Source: Caballeronia sp. SL2Y3
Lineage (GTDB): Bacteria > Pseudomonadota > Gammaproteobacteria > Burkholderiales > Burkholderiaceae
Reading direction: 5' to 3'
Assembly (NCBI RefSeq): GCF_022879575.1
Contig: NZ_CP084263.1
Coordinates: 496,001-560,000, forward strand
DNA length: 64,000 nucleotides
Shown here: one piece after another, positions 18,324 through 27,459 of the stretch
Numbering within the stretch: position 1 is the stretch's first letter
How the letters are laid out: the number at the start of each line of letters is the position of its first letter
Position numbers and translations under genes: made by a program
The notes under the pieces: generated by a model
Databases searched by the model: none
What the model saw: only the letters and a program-made list of their open reading frames with translations
What the model was told of the DNA's origin: nothing

Positions 18324-19595
18324 GTGCGAAATCCAGAGACTATCGAGAGGGGCGCAGGACCTCGGGCACAGCCGCAGCCGGCGAGCACATCGGCAAGCCG
18401 TTCGCACGCGCGGCGGCTCGCCGTCGCCTTGTCGCTCGGCAGCGCGATCGCGCTCGGGTTCGCGCGCTTCGCGTATGCCTTGCTCCTGCCTCCGATGAAG
18501 CTCGACCTCGGATGGAACTTCGCGCAGGCCGGCGCGATGAACACGGCCAACGCGCTCGGCTATCTGCTCGGCGCGTTCGCGTTCTGGCGGCTGTCGCAGC
18601 AAAGCGCGCCGCGGACGCTCTTCGTCGCAGGCTGCGTCACGACGGCGCTCTTGATGGCATCGAGCGGCGCCGTAACACAGACCAACGGTCTGCTGTTGCT
18701 GCGGATGGTCACCGGGGCTGCCAGCGCGCTCGTCTTCGTGAGCGGCGGGGTGCTGGCAGCACGCCTCGCGTCGCTTTCACCTCGCGATTCGGGACTCATC
18801 ATCGGCCTGTATTACGGCGGCACGGGTTGGGGCATCGCGCTTTCGTCGATCCTCGTCCCGCTGACGATATCGTCCGATACGCACGGCTGGCGCTACGCGT
18901 GGTTCGCGCTGGCGGCAGCGTGCGCCCTATGCGGGATCGCCGCCGTGTGGGCCGCGCGGCGTATCGACTCCGCGTCCGCGCAGCCGATGGCACAAAGCGG
19001 AGCGCGGGCAGCGCCACATCGACCGGTCCGGCACAGGCGCTATATCCTCGCGCTTGCGGGATACGGCTGCTTCGGCGTCGGCTATATCGGCTACATGACC
19101 TTTATCGTTGCCCTGCTGCGTGCGGCGGGCATGAGTGCCACTGTCGTCAGCGCCTTCTATGTCGCGCTCGGCGTGGCGACGGTCGCGTCGGCGCGTGTGT
19201 GGTCTGGACTGCTCGACCGGGTGCGCGGCGGTCAGGCGCTCGCGTTGCTCAACGCGCTGCTCGCCGTGGCGACGCTCGTCCCCGCCCTGTTCGCGCATCC
19301 GGTGACCGCGTTCGCTTCCGGCCTGCTGTTCGGCGCGACGTTTTTATCCGCCGTGGCGTCGACGACAGCCTTCGTCCGGCACAACCTGGCTGTGAGCCAA
19401 TGGGCAAGCGGCATCAACGCCTTCACCATCGTCTTCGCGGTCGGTCAGATCGTCGGTCCGACGGTGATCGGGCGCATATCCGATAGCGGCGGACTGAGTC
19501 GCGGTCTCGTCTACTCCGCGGCGATGCTTGCATTCGGTGCTGTCCTCGCGGCGTGCCAGAAGCCGCTTAGCGACCCAATCCCGCCGAAAGAGTGA
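18324..19595 (+). CDS. MFS transporter, YbfB/YjiJ type
   Basis: This 423-residue protein has twelve membrane segments and the opening of the YbfB/YjiJ subgroup of the major facilitator superfamily (LGSAIALGFARFAYALLLPPM). The GTG start at 18324 fits the family after a 30-residue Ser/Arg-rich extension; a later start cannot be ruled out. The substrate is unknown. The gene is convergent with the Rep initiator gene, with a 15-bp gap, so it marks the edge of the replication module. Confidence 0.85.
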   Translation: MRNPETIERGAGPRAQPQPASTSASRSHARRLAVALSLGSAIALGFARFAYALLLPPMKLDLGWNFAQAGAMNTANALGYLLGAFAFWRLSQQSAPRTLFVAGCVTTALLMASSGAVTQTNGLLLLRMVTGAASALVFVSGGVLAARLASLSPRDSGLIIGLYYGGTGWGIALSSILVPLTISSDTHGWRYAWFALAAACALCGIAAVWAARRIDSASAQPMAQSGARAAPHRPVRHRRYILALAGYGCFGVGYIGYMTFIVALLRAAGMSATVVSAFYVALGVATVASARVWSGLLDRVRGGQALALLNALLAVATLVPALFAHPVTAFASGLLFGATFLSAVASTTAFVRHNLAVSQWASGINAFTIVFAVGQIVGPTVIGRISDSGGLSRGLVYSAAMLAFGAVLAACQKPLSDPIPPKE

Positions 19596-19610
19596 AGCCG
19601 GTTGCGGGAA

Positions 19611-21008
19611 TCAGCCCGACCGCGCTTTCTTCATCTTGATGTACACGTGCGAGCAGAACGCATCGGCGACGACGCGATTGACCGTCAGAATGTTGTCCGC
19701 GCTCAACGATTCCCGCGAGAGGCCCTGCTTCTCGATGAGCCGTTGCGGAATCAACTGGCTGACGAACGAATGGCACAGTTCCTTACGCGACTGCGCGTCC
19801 GCGGCCTCGAAGAACTCCCGCCCCGCCCTGTTTTCTTCGCTGAGCTTCGCTTTCGCGGAATCGTTCTGCGCCTGAATGGTCGCTTCGAGTTGCGCCTGCG
19901 CGGCGTCGCGCTCGCGCCGACCTTTCTTCTCTTCTTCGAGTTGTCTCGCCTTGATCGCGGCCATCTTGCGGTCCGCATCGCCGATACGGTAATTGCCTTC
20001 CAGCGCCTTGAAGAGGTAGCCGCGCGGGCTCACGGTGACCTTGCCTTCGTTCAGCTTGAAACGCGTGTATTCGATCGCCTGTTCAAGACGTTCGTCCGTC
20101 CATACATCGCGACGCTTGGCGAGGCGTTCGAAGTCCGGCGTGTCGAACGCGAATTCGTTGTGCAACAGGAGATACATTTCGTCGGCGATGCCCGCCCGCG
20201 CCGCATCCGCGCCCTGCTTCTTCGTGAAGCGAAAGCGGATCTTGAGCTTGTCGCGCGTGGCGCGGTCCGCGTTGGCCTCCCAGCTCACGTCGAAGTCCGA
20301 GACTTCATTGAGTTGGTCGATAGCCGGCTCCAGAAACCGTTTCTTGAACTCCTTGACTTCCTTGCGCGACTCGCCGACCTTGCCCGGCCATTCGAGCACC
20401 TCTTCGAACGGGAACCATTCGGTCACGCCGTGACCTTCGCATGGGATCAGCCGGTCATAGATCGCGCGTGCGAGCGATAGCGAAAAGGCCGTGGAGGCGC
20501 GCAAGCTCAGCCAGTGCGCCTTGTAAGGGCTGATCAGATACTTGATGACGCGCCCCGAAAGCAGCACGCACACAACGTTGCGCTCGATATAGCAGTCACC
20601 GAGCAAGCTGATGGTGCCCCACGAGTCCTTCTCCGTCAGTTCCTCGATGGACGGCGCCGTCATGATTTCGACGCGCGCGCGGGCGGCCGCTCTCATCTGC
20701 GCGATCAGGTGACTGTGGTTGCGACTGTCGTAACGCATCAGCCACTTAAAGTAGTTCACGTCGGCGGTGAAGGTATAGACCTTGTCGTCGATCAGTTCGT
20801 CGGGCGCTTTGGTCGCAACGATGAAATAGGCCGCGTCGAGCACGCGCCGCGCGGCGATTCCGAGACCGCCTACCCGCGTGAAAATGTTGTTCCGCAGAAA
20901 ACCGATATCGCGCGTCGCCTCGCAGATAGCCGCGCCTTGTCCGGACATGTCTTCGTAGATGTCCAGCGCAAGTTGCTGAGGCGTGACGGTGAAATCTTGA
21001 TTGTCCAT
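19611..21008 (-). CDS. repA: Replication initiator (Rep) of the replicon
   Basis: This 465-residue protein matches the Rep initiators of Burkholderiales second chromosomes and megaplasmids, related to the Rep_3 family with two winged-helix domains (about residues 30-150 and 160-300). Conserved-looking parts are FTADVNYFKWLMRYDSRNHS and the PYKAHWLSLRASTAFSLSLARAIYDRLI helix region. A charged coiled segment (EEEKKGRRERDAAQAQLEA) follows near residue 360. It is divergent from parAB and faces five iterons immediately upstream, the binding sites expected for such a protein. No frameshift is present. Confidence 0.88.
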   Translation of the reverse strand: MDNQDFTVTPQQLALDIYEDMSGQGAAICEATRDIGFLRNNIFTRVGGLGIAARRVLDAAYFIVATKAPDELIDDKVYTFTADVNYFKWLMRYDSRNHSHLIAQMRAAARARVEIMTAPSIEELTEKDSWGTISLLGDCYIERNVVCVLLSGRVIKYLISPYKAHWLSLRASTAFSLSLARAIYDRLIPCEGHGVTEWFPFEEVLEWPGKVGESRKEVKEFKKRFLEPAIDQLNEVSDFDVSWEANADRATRDKLKIRFRFTKKQGADAARAGIADEMYLLLHNEFAFDTPDFERLAKRRDVWTDERLEQAIEYTRFKLNEGKVTVSPRGYLFKALEGNYRIGDADRKMAAIKARQLEEEKKGRRERDAAQAQLEATIQAQNDSAKAKLSEENRAGREFFEAADAQSRKELCHSFVSQLIPQRLIEKQGLSRESLSADNILTVNRVVADAFCSHVYIKMKKARSG

Positions 21009-21061
21009 TCTTCTGTTCGGCTACTGTCCCGGCACTCTAACAGGCACGAAAAGCGTGTCAA

Positions 21062-21223
21062 CACAAAAACCGCCCCGGTCTCATCGGCTCGGTTCGCACA
21101 AAAACCGCCCTGCACGTAGCGGGCGCCGCCTAAATTCCACCCCGGTGCGCACAAAAACCGTCTGTCCACGCCCAGTTTGCGACCTCACGAGCACAAAAAC
21201 CGCCCCACCCTTCACAAAAACCG
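21062..21223. repeat. Five direct iterons (CACAAAAACCG)
   Basis: The 11-mer CACAAAAACCG occurs in the same orientation at 21062-21072, 21097-21107, 21150-21160, 21192-21202 and 21213-21223, mostly followed by CCC or TCC. Start-to-start distances are 35, 53, 42 and 21 bases; the last three are near whole numbers of helical turns. They begin 54 bases upstream of the rep start and are the likely Rep binding sites of the origin. Confidence 0.85.
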
Positions 21224-21388
21224 TCCCTATTCACAGGGAAGCTTGTTGATTCTTAAGGGTTTCGATATTCCTGTTTGTGGGTTTGACGGTTAAGGTTTAC
21301 AAAAAAACTGGACTAACAATGGTAGGGACCATCAAAGTTCCTTGAGTCTTTGGTGCTAAGTAGCTGACGGGATTGAGCTTTTTCGGAG
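21224..21388. other. Probable replication origin: AT-rich segment with a DnaA-like box
   Basis: Next to the iterons, 21227-21235 reads CTATTCACA, one base from the DnaA box TTATNCACA. The following 120 bases are clearly AT-richer than the surroundings (for example GGTTTACAAAAAAACTGG at 21293-21310), fitting a DNA-unwinding element between rep and parA. Confidence 0.6.
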
Positions 21389-21420
21389 CACAAAAACCAC
21401 CCCCGGGGCGGTTTTTGTGC
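21388..21420. promoter_or_regulatory. Inverted iteron pair in front of parA
   Basis: GCACAAAAACCAC (21388-21400) faces GGTTTTTGTGC (21410-21420) around CCCCGGGGC, giving a near-perfect 33-base palindrome built from two head-to-head iterons. It lies 199 bases upstream of the parA ATG. In iteron replicons such inverted copies are operators for the Rep protein, usually in front of rep itself. Confidence 0.7.
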
Positions 21421-21618
21421 CGAAAGCTTTGGAGTGTGAAATTACGAAAGCTGTGGGGAGGGCTCTACTGCACGGTCTGCGCACGTCCGCAGGCGCGGAA
21501 ATCTGGCGTCGAAGGCCCCAAGACGATAAGAAACTGCGAAATTTCGCCGCTTTGCAAGCCTGTTTACGCATATTCGTGTATTCTGCGCTTCAGCGTCAAT
21601 ACAGGGAGAAAGCGCAGA

Positions 21619-22830
21619 ATGGCCAACGTAGGCAGCTTACCAATGGAAGATCGCAAGGTGTCGCTTCGGGAAGTCGCGGAGTTTGCGGATAACCTCGAAC
21701 CGTTTTCGGACAATCTTCGCGAGCAGATTCTTGCGCCCCGCCCGCGCAAGACTGCACCCTTCTACACCATCAGCGAACTCGCCGAGATGTGCAATCTGAC
21801 TCGACAGCAGATTCAGTATCTGGTGACCAAGGGCGAAGGCGGCTTGCCGAGCGGCACGCTCAACGGCAACGGCCGCAGCCGGACTTTCACGCTGCCCGAG
21901 GTTCGTCTGTGGGTGAAGATGGCGTCCGATATCTATCAGACTAGGCTCGATGATGCCGACGGCACGTTCCGCGGCAAGGTTCTCACAACGGCCCAGTTGA
22001 AAGGCGGCTCGGCGAAGACTACGACAACGGTCTGCCTCGCGCAAGCGCTGACGCTGCTCGGTCGAAAGGTCTTACTGATCGATCTGGATCCGCAGGCGTC
22101 GGCGTCGGAACTGTGTGGACTGTACGCCGAGAAGGAAATCTCGGGAGACGACACCGTGCTCCCTTATATCTACGACCAGAACGTCGAGGGCGGACTGGGC
22201 GCGAGCGTGCAGTCGACTTACTGGGATGGCCTTGACATTATTCCCGGCCATACCTTTTTATACGGAGCGGAGTTCCTTCTCCCCGCGCGGCAGAAAACGA
22301 TCCAGGGCTATCGTTTCTGGGCGGTCTTGCGCGAAGGCCTCGAGCCGCTGCGCGCGCAGTACGACTACATTCTGATCGATACGTCGCCGTCGCTGTCGTA
22401 CATGAACCTTAATGCGTTGCTGGCCGCCGACGCGCTCGTCATGCCGATGATTCCAGAGAACCTGGACTTCATCAGCTCGTTGGCATTCTGGCGGCTTTTC
22501 TCGGATGTCGCTGAAGACTTCCTGCCGTACGAAGAAGACAAGGTGTACGACTTCATTTCGATTCTGCTGTCGAAGGTCGACTACGGTAAAACCTCGTCGG
22601 CGCCGGTCGTCCGACAGTGGGCGCAGAGTGCCTACGGACGCTGGCTCGATCCGTTCGAGATTCCGGCGAGTTCCGTGATGAGCGGCGGAGCGTTGTCGTT
22701 CTCGACGGCGCTTGATGTCGTCAGCACGCACTCGACGGCCAAGTCGCTGCAACGGGTCAGACAGCCGATGATGCAGTATGCGAAGTGGCTCGACGATATG
22801 TTCGTTAAATCCTGGAAGGAGGCGGCGTGA
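21619..22830 (+). CDS. parA: Partition ATPase ParA (type Ia)
   Basis: This 403-residue ATPase segregates the replicon together with ParB and parS. An N-terminal helix-turn-helix (FYTISELAEMCNLTRQQIQY, residues about 49-68) is typical of type Ia ParA proteins, which repress their own promoter. The deviant Walker A motif KGGSAKTTT lies near residue 128, Walker A' is LLIDLDPQAS and Walker B is YILIDTSPS. The start at 21619 follows AGGGAGAA; the longer frame upstream would run through the inverted iterons. Its stop overlaps the GTG of parB by four bases. Confidence 0.95.
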   Translation: MANVGSLPMEDRKVSLREVAEFADNLEPFSDNLREQILAPRPRKTAPFYTISELAEMCNLTRQQIQYLVTKGEGGLPSGTLNGNGRSRTFTLPEVRLWVKMASDIYQTRLDDADGTFRGKVLTTAQLKGGSAKTTTTVCLAQALTLLGRKVLLIDLDPQASASELCGLYAEKEISGDDTVLPYIYDQNVEGGLGASVQSTYWDGLDIIPGHTFLYGAEFLLPARQKTIQGYRFWAVLREGLEPLRAQYDYILIDTSPSLSYMNLNALLAADALVMPMIPENLDFISSLAFWRLFSDVAEDFLPYEEDKVYDFISILLSKVDYGKTSSAPVVRQWAQSAYGRWLDPFEIPASSVMSGGALSFSTALDVVSTHSTAKSLQRVRQPMMQYAKWLDDMFVKSWKEAA

Positions 22831-23804
22831 GTAACAACATTAGAGAACAACTCATGGCCAAGACGGCCAACCTTCCGAAGCCGGCCGATTTTAAAGGCGA
22901 GTCGAAGAAGGATCGTAATGCGCGCGGCCCGCAGACGATGCCGGGCATCACGAGCGCGCTCGCAGCGGCGCAGCTTCGGATTCAGGAGTTGGAGTCTAAG
23001 GGCGTCGAGACGGAAATTCCACTCGACGCGATCGTGCCGAATCCGTGGCAACCGCGTCGTCAGTTCAATGAGGCGAAGCTGTCGGAGCTGGCGCGCTCCA
23101 TTGATGAGGTGGGATTGCTACAGGCGGTCACGGTTCGCCGCATCGGCGATTCGTTTCAGCTTGTGGCGGGTGAGCGTCGACTGCGCGCACACAAGCTCAT
23201 CAATAAAGGGACGATCCGGGCAGTCGTCATCGAATGTTCTGATCAGGACATGGCGGCGCTTGCGCTGATGGAAAACGTCACCCGCGACGATCTGTCGGAT
23301 TATGAGATCGCTATTGCAATCCGTCGAGCGGAAGCGGAGTTTCCGAACCGCACGCGTTTGGCTGAGGCGATGGGCATCTCGCGCAGCGACCTCTATCGGT
23401 TCCTGGCCTTCGACGCGTTGCCTGATTTTGTGAAGCGCGACCTCGATTTGACGCCTTCTGTTTTGGGAGCGTCGTCGGCGCAAGACGTGGCGAATGCATT
23501 GAAGAAGTCGGGCGAGGCGGGGTTGAAAGCGCTTCAGGAACTATGGCCGCAAGTATTGTCGGGCGACTTGGTGCAGACGAAACTCGCCGCAAGCTTGGGC
23601 GCGCACATCAGCCGGGGCGGTGCGCCTACGGACGCTGGAGGGCGCAGCATCTTGAAGATTTTTGCCGGGAAGGTGCAGGCCGGGAGCATCACCAAAGACG
23701 TCAAGGGGCTGACGTTCAAATTCAAAGCAGGGGTGGTGACGGAGGAGCAGGAGAACCAACTCAGAGAGCATATAGGGAAAATGTTCTCGATCAGATCCGA
23801 ATGA
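22827..23804 (+). CDS. parB: Partition protein ParB
   Basis: This 325-residue centromere-binding protein has the ParB/Spo0J N-terminal CTPase domain starting at about residue 60 (IPLDAIVPNPWQPRRQF), with the GERRLRA box near residue 114 and ENVTRDDLSDYEIA, followed by a helix-turn-helix (RTRLAEAMGISRSDLYRFLA, about 175-194). The GTG start overlaps the parA stop, so translation is coupled to ParA. Its likely binding sites are the palindromes at 23923, 23991 and 24379. Confidence 0.95.
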   Translation: MSNNIREQLMAKTANLPKPADFKGESKKDRNARGPQTMPGITSALAAAQLRIQELESKGVETEIPLDAIVPNPWQPRRQFNEAKLSELARSIDEVGLLQAVTVRRIGDSFQLVAGERRLRAHKLINKGTIRAVVIECSDQDMAALALMENVTRDDLSDYEIAIAIRRAEAEFPNRTRLAEAMGISRSDLYRFLAFDALPDFVKRDLDLTPSVLGASSAQDVANALKKSGEAGLKALQELWPQVLSGDLVQTKLAASLGAHISRGGAPTDAGGRSILKIFAGKVQAGSITKDVKGLTFKFKAGVVTEEQENQLREHIGKMFSIRSE

Positions 23805-23810
23805 ATCGAC

Positions 23811-23834
23811 TGCCCGCTATGCGGGCATTTTTTT
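23811..23834 (+). terminator. Rho-independent terminator after parB
   Basis: TGCCCGC (23811-23817) pairs perfectly with GCGGGCA (23821-23827) around a 3-base loop and is followed by seven T residues. It begins 6 bases after the parB stop and closes the parAB operon. Confidence 0.9.
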
Positions 23835-23922
23835 CGCCTGTTCGAGACGATGGTGTTCTTTCAAAGCGAAGCGATGTCACGCTAGGCTCTTTTCTGACGC
23901 TTTCATCGAGCCGTAACGCGAG

Positions 23923-23938
23923 TGTCCGAATTCGGACA
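23923..23938. other. Candidate parS site 1
   Basis: TGTCCGAATTCGGACA is a perfect 16-base palindrome 118 bases after parB. It shares its 16-base core with two further sites downstream (23991 and 24379). Confidence 0.75.
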
Positions 23939-23988
23939 GCCCGCGACGTGTTAATTGGCTGGCAGCCAACGTATCGCGAAATCGCTTA

Positions 23989-24010
23989 GAGTGTCCGAAT
24001 TCGGACACTC
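23989..24010. other. Candidate parS site 2
   Basis: This is the longest copy: the 18-base core GTGTCCGAATTCGGACAC at 23991-24008 extends outward to a perfect 22-base palindrome (23989-24010). It lies 68 bases from site 1, core to core. Confidence 0.8.
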
Positions 24011-24377
24011 GCACGTAGTGTCGGCGCGGCGACTCCTTCGGGCGGTACCAAAGTCGGGGCGCCTTTCGGCAGGTCCAGTCGCGTCATCAGCCGAGCAAAC
24101 GAACGCGTCTGCGCACGCGCCTTGAGTAGCTGATTCGGCAGATGGCGAGTGAACTCAATTGGCAGTGTCTCGGCGCACAAGTAGTTGACTAGAGCTTCAG
24201 CGATGCCCGTAGTGCCGACTTGATCCGACCTGGACGCGACAGAGGAACCCCCTCACCCCAACAGGTTGAGAGTTCGCGGCCGCGAATTCGGCGTTCCTAG
24301 CGCCGCAGTGGCGCAGGGTGTCGTACGCCCCGAGCGACCGATCGGCCTCGCTAACTCACGCCGAACAACAGAGCCAC

Positions 24378-24397
24378 GGTGTCCGAATTCGGACACC
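24378..24397. other. Candidate parS site 3
   Basis: GGTGTCCGAATTCGGACACC is a perfect 20-base palindrome, 388 bases from site 2. Three identical cores close to parB and nowhere else noticed in the window argue strongly for the centromere of this replicon. Confidence 0.78.
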
Positions 24398-25699
24398 TCC
24401 CGCCGTGGAAATACCGCCTGGGTCTGCCTTTCGACCGCTCGAGATAGCAAAGTGGACCAATTGCCACGTCACCGCGGGACGCCACCGGAGCCCTTTAGAC
24501 TGCCCCACATCGCCTTTGTAGACGGGACCTGCTGCCGTCGCCCTGGAGCCACAGCTCAAAGCTGAATGTCGCCGTCGTCGCGGAACGCGCGAATTTGGCC
24601 GGTCGATTCTGATCGACAGCGCGGCATTTGAACCCGTGCGTGAGGGGCCGTTACTAGACCATCGCAGTTTTCACATGCGCATAGGGCGGGCCGAAGCAGC
24701 CGCAGTCAAGCGAGAGCAAGCTCTTCATGAGTCCGCGTCATGTCGGACAGGTTGGCCGGGTATAGCGCCCTGGGCCGCTAACGCCGCATGAACTCACGGG
24801 ATGTTCGACGCGGTTCGAAGACTGGACAACGCGATATAACTTCCAGCACCGGAGTATTCAAGAGAGCGATCAGCGTGAACCGATCGGCGAAACAATGCGG
24901 CTCTATCCCGAGTGCAGTCAGCGGACGGCGGGGCGTCGCATGCCGCGATCCATTCTGGGCGTGGCCATACATTCTTGATCGCTGGCCTGTTCGCGACGTG
25001 ACATTGAACGCCCAACTTTTGCAGTCGACAGCCGAGCGGCGCGCTAACGCCTTCCCGCGTCGGCCGGCCCCACCGTTCGCATATCGCGCAACGCTTCGAA
25101 ATTCAACGAGGTTTCAACTGGACTGCCACACGCGGGACGTTGGCGCAGGGGGGCGTGATCGAACTCTTGGAGGCCGGCCCACCTCCTCGAGACTACGTCC
25201 GCGAGGCGTAGAGACGGCCAAATGCCGTTGGCCTGAACCACCGTCGCCAGCAATGCCCAATAGCACTATCAGGAACTAGGCGATAACGAACGCCGCATGT
25301 CGCCGAACGCTATGTGAGCGATTAGCATAAGCCGTCTCCCAGGTGCATAGCCCCAAATCGCGCCTATGCTGTGCTCGGCAAACCAGCGCACGACACCTGA
25401 GAATCAGCGGCCTATCGGAGGCTTCGGTTCTCGACGGCGAACGGTGCATAACCAGTCCGTGGAACACAGGCCAAATGAGGTGTACAGAACAAACTATATC
25501 AAAATCAGAGGTTTACGAAACGTCCCTAGCGTTGTTTCACGGCAAAACGGTTCTCGGTGGCCGCGAAGAGCACACTCATCGGCCATATCGGACCGAAATC
25601 GCCCTCCTCCGCCAGTATCCGCCATTTCGTAACAAACAATACATTATCGGCCCACGCATCCGCCGCTAGCCGACCAAAGGCGCCCCAACACCGCCACCC
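24398..25699. other. 1.3-kb stretch with no recognised gene
   Basis: Reading frames in both directions are short, lack ribosome sites and show no family motif; base composition is less biased at third positions than in the surrounding genes. Just outside this interval, a minus-strand frame at about 23986-24240 has somewhat gene-like codons (GIAEALVNYLCAETLP...) and could be a decayed gene end between parS sites 2 and 3. The stretch probably includes centromere spacer and degraded sequence. Confidence 0.4.
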
Positions 25700-26164
25700 T
25701 CAAGCCCGCTTCTTCCTCGACCCCTGATACGGCTCACCAGCCTTGAACCGATCGAGCCTGTCGCTCGCCGCAGTCAGCGCCCCGAGCGTCGCGCGTTTCA
25801 GTTGATGATCATAAAGCGAGACAATCGCCGCCAGTCGATCGACCCCGTCCGCAGCAACACTCCAGCAACCGGATTCGCGGCCGCCGTCGAACGTGCGCGC
25901 AATCGTTTGATCGGCATCGACAAGGGCTTCGTCCGGGAAGTTGCCATGTCCTGCGTCCGCGAGAAACTTCGCCAGCAGCATGACTTCGGCGATGTGTTGA
26001 GCCGGCGCGATATCCGGCGAGCCCGCGCGCAGCGTCTCGAGCGCGAGATGTGCGTGAAGGGCGAGTCCGTCTGCGACGCCGCGCGCGATGGGCAGCAGTT
26101 GAGCTTTGGAGAGCCGCGTGTGCGTCGCGTGAGCCGAGCGGCGGAAAGGAATAGTGGAGGACAT
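25700..26164 (-). CDS. Hypothetical protein
   Basis: This 154-residue soluble protein is helical, with a basic N-terminus (RRSAHATHTRLSKAQLLPIARG) and a Lys/Arg-rich C-terminus (GSRKKRA). The middle contains a helix-rich segment around HIAEVMLLAKFLADAGHG. I recognise no catalytic or DNA-binding motif with confidence. An inverted repeat sits directly before the start codon (26165-26211) and may control it. Codon use is normal for the replicon, so it is very likely a real gene. Confidence 0.65.
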   Translation of the reverse strand: MSSTIPFRRSAHATHTRLSKAQLLPIARGVADGLALHAHLALETLRAGSPDIAPAQHIAEVMLLAKFLADAGHGNFPDEALVDADQTIARTFDGGRESGCWSVAADGVDRLAAIVSLYDHQLKRATLGALTAASDRLDRFKAGEPYQGSRKKRA

Positions 26165-26211
26165 GCGTCGGTCGTTAGGTTGGCTTGCTCTTGTTAACGA
26201 ACAACCGACGC
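26165..26211. promoter_or_regulatory. Inverted repeat abutting the start of the 154-residue gene
   Basis: GCGTCGGTCGTT (26165-26176) and AACAACCGACGC (26200-26211) are inverted copies with one mismatch around a 23-base spacer. The inner arm touches the minus-strand ATG at 26164, so it could be an operator or a hairpin covering the ribosome site. Confidence 0.45.
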
Positions 26212-26361
26212 CGTTCTTAAGGGCTCAAACGCATTGACATAACGCAACTAACGGTCCTACACCACCGCCTCGAACAAAACGGCAGCCAACCAAGCGACAC
26301 AACGCGGCGGGGGCACCCGTCATTAGAGAGAGTGAATGACGAAAGCCCGCCCGCCGCCCAC

Positions 26362-27429
26362 TCAAACCTGCACCGCGCCGCTCGACTCCCTCAACGCCTC
26401 GAACATCAACCCAAAGAACTCCGCCGCGTGCGCCGAGTCGAGCCATCGCACGATCAACGCGATCCGCGATTCGGGCTCGATCCACATGAACGAGCTTCCC
26501 GCGCCGATGCCGAAGTAGCTCGTCTCCGGCACCCCCGGAAACATCTTTCGCCCGGTGTTGAGCCAGACCAGGTAGCCATAGAACGACGCGAGCGGGCAGG
26601 GCGTGCGCATCCGCGCGATCCACTCCGATGAGAGCACGCGCTTGCCATCACGCACGCCATCATCCAGCAGCATCTGCGCGATCTTCAATTGATCGTTGGC
26701 GCTGATCGACATCCCGCCGCCCCAATGCGTGCCGCCCGGCACCGACTGCATGCGCTTGCCGTCAATTCCGACCCACGCGTGGTCATAGCCCGCCCAGTTC
26801 CAGTTGTCGCTTAAGGCCAGTGGTCGCGCAATGGCATCACCGAACACATCGGGCAACGGCTTCCGGAACAGATGCAGCAGCGCAAGCGAAAGCTGATTGA
26901 TGCGGACGTCGTTGTACTCCCAATACGTGCCGGGCGTGCGCAACGGCCGCAGTTCGCCCTTCTTGCCGGCGGGCGGCTCGCCGAACGTCACCGCGCGGTA
27001 GTGGTCGGCTTGATCCGAAAGCCCGAAGCACTCGCCCTGCCATTCGCTGGTTTGCTGAAGCAGATGCGTCCACGTGATCGGCACGTTATGCGGATCGTCG
27101 AAGCCAATGCCCGGCACACGCACGCGCACCGCTTCGTCCGGATCCGGCAGCAACCCGCGATCATGCGCGACGCCCGCGAGCAGCGCGAGATACGTCTTCG
27201 CGATGCTGAACGTCAGGTCCGCGCGGTCCGGCTCGCCCCACGTCGTGATCACGCGGCCATCGACGGCAAGCGCGCCCGACACCGGCCCGCGATCATGCAC
27301 CGGCCCGAGCAGCCGGTTCCACGGCGGCGGATCGTTCACGTGCACGCCCCAGTTGCCGTGTACTTGCCGATCCCAAGTCGATTCGTGATCGACGGAAAAC
27401 TGGATCGCACGCTGCAATGCTTCATTCAT
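26362..27429 (-). CDS. Serine hydrolase, beta-lactamase/esterase family
   Basis: This 355-residue protein belongs to the class C beta-lactamase-like serine hydrolases. The nucleophile motif SxxK is SIAK near residue 76 and the YxN motif is YND near residue 173. No signal peptide is seen, so it is probably cytoplasmic and an esterase, amidase or peptidase rather than an antibiotic-resistance enzyme. GGAAG precedes the ATG. It is the last gene of a minus-strand group with an MHS transporter and an M20 peptidase, suggesting use of an imported ester, amide or peptide. Confidence 0.85.
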   Translation of the reverse strand: MNEALQRAIQFSVDHESTWDRQVHGNWGVHVNDPPPWNRLLGPVHDRGPVSGALAVDGRVITTWGEPDRADLTFSIAKTYLALLAGVAHDRGLLPDPDEAVRVRVPGIGFDDPHNVPITWTHLLQQTSEWQGECFGLSDQADHYRAVTFGEPPAGKKGELRPLRTPGTYWEYNDVRINQLSLALLHLFRKPLPDVFGDAIARPLALSDNWNWAGYDHAWVGIDGKRMQSVPGGTHWGGGMSISANDQLKIAQMLLDDGVRDGKRVLSSEWIARMRTPCPLASFYGYLVWLNTGRKMFPGVPETSYFGIGAGSSFMWIEPESRIALIVRWLDSAHAAEFFGLMFEALRESSGAVQV

Positions 27430-27459
27430 GTGAGAACTTCCTGGCTGAATTCGAAACGT

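Noticed and set aside
24788..25279. 163-codon plus-strand frame in the gap after the parS sites
   Set aside because: No ribosome site, no motif and irregular codon use; it looks like random open frame in non-coding DNA.
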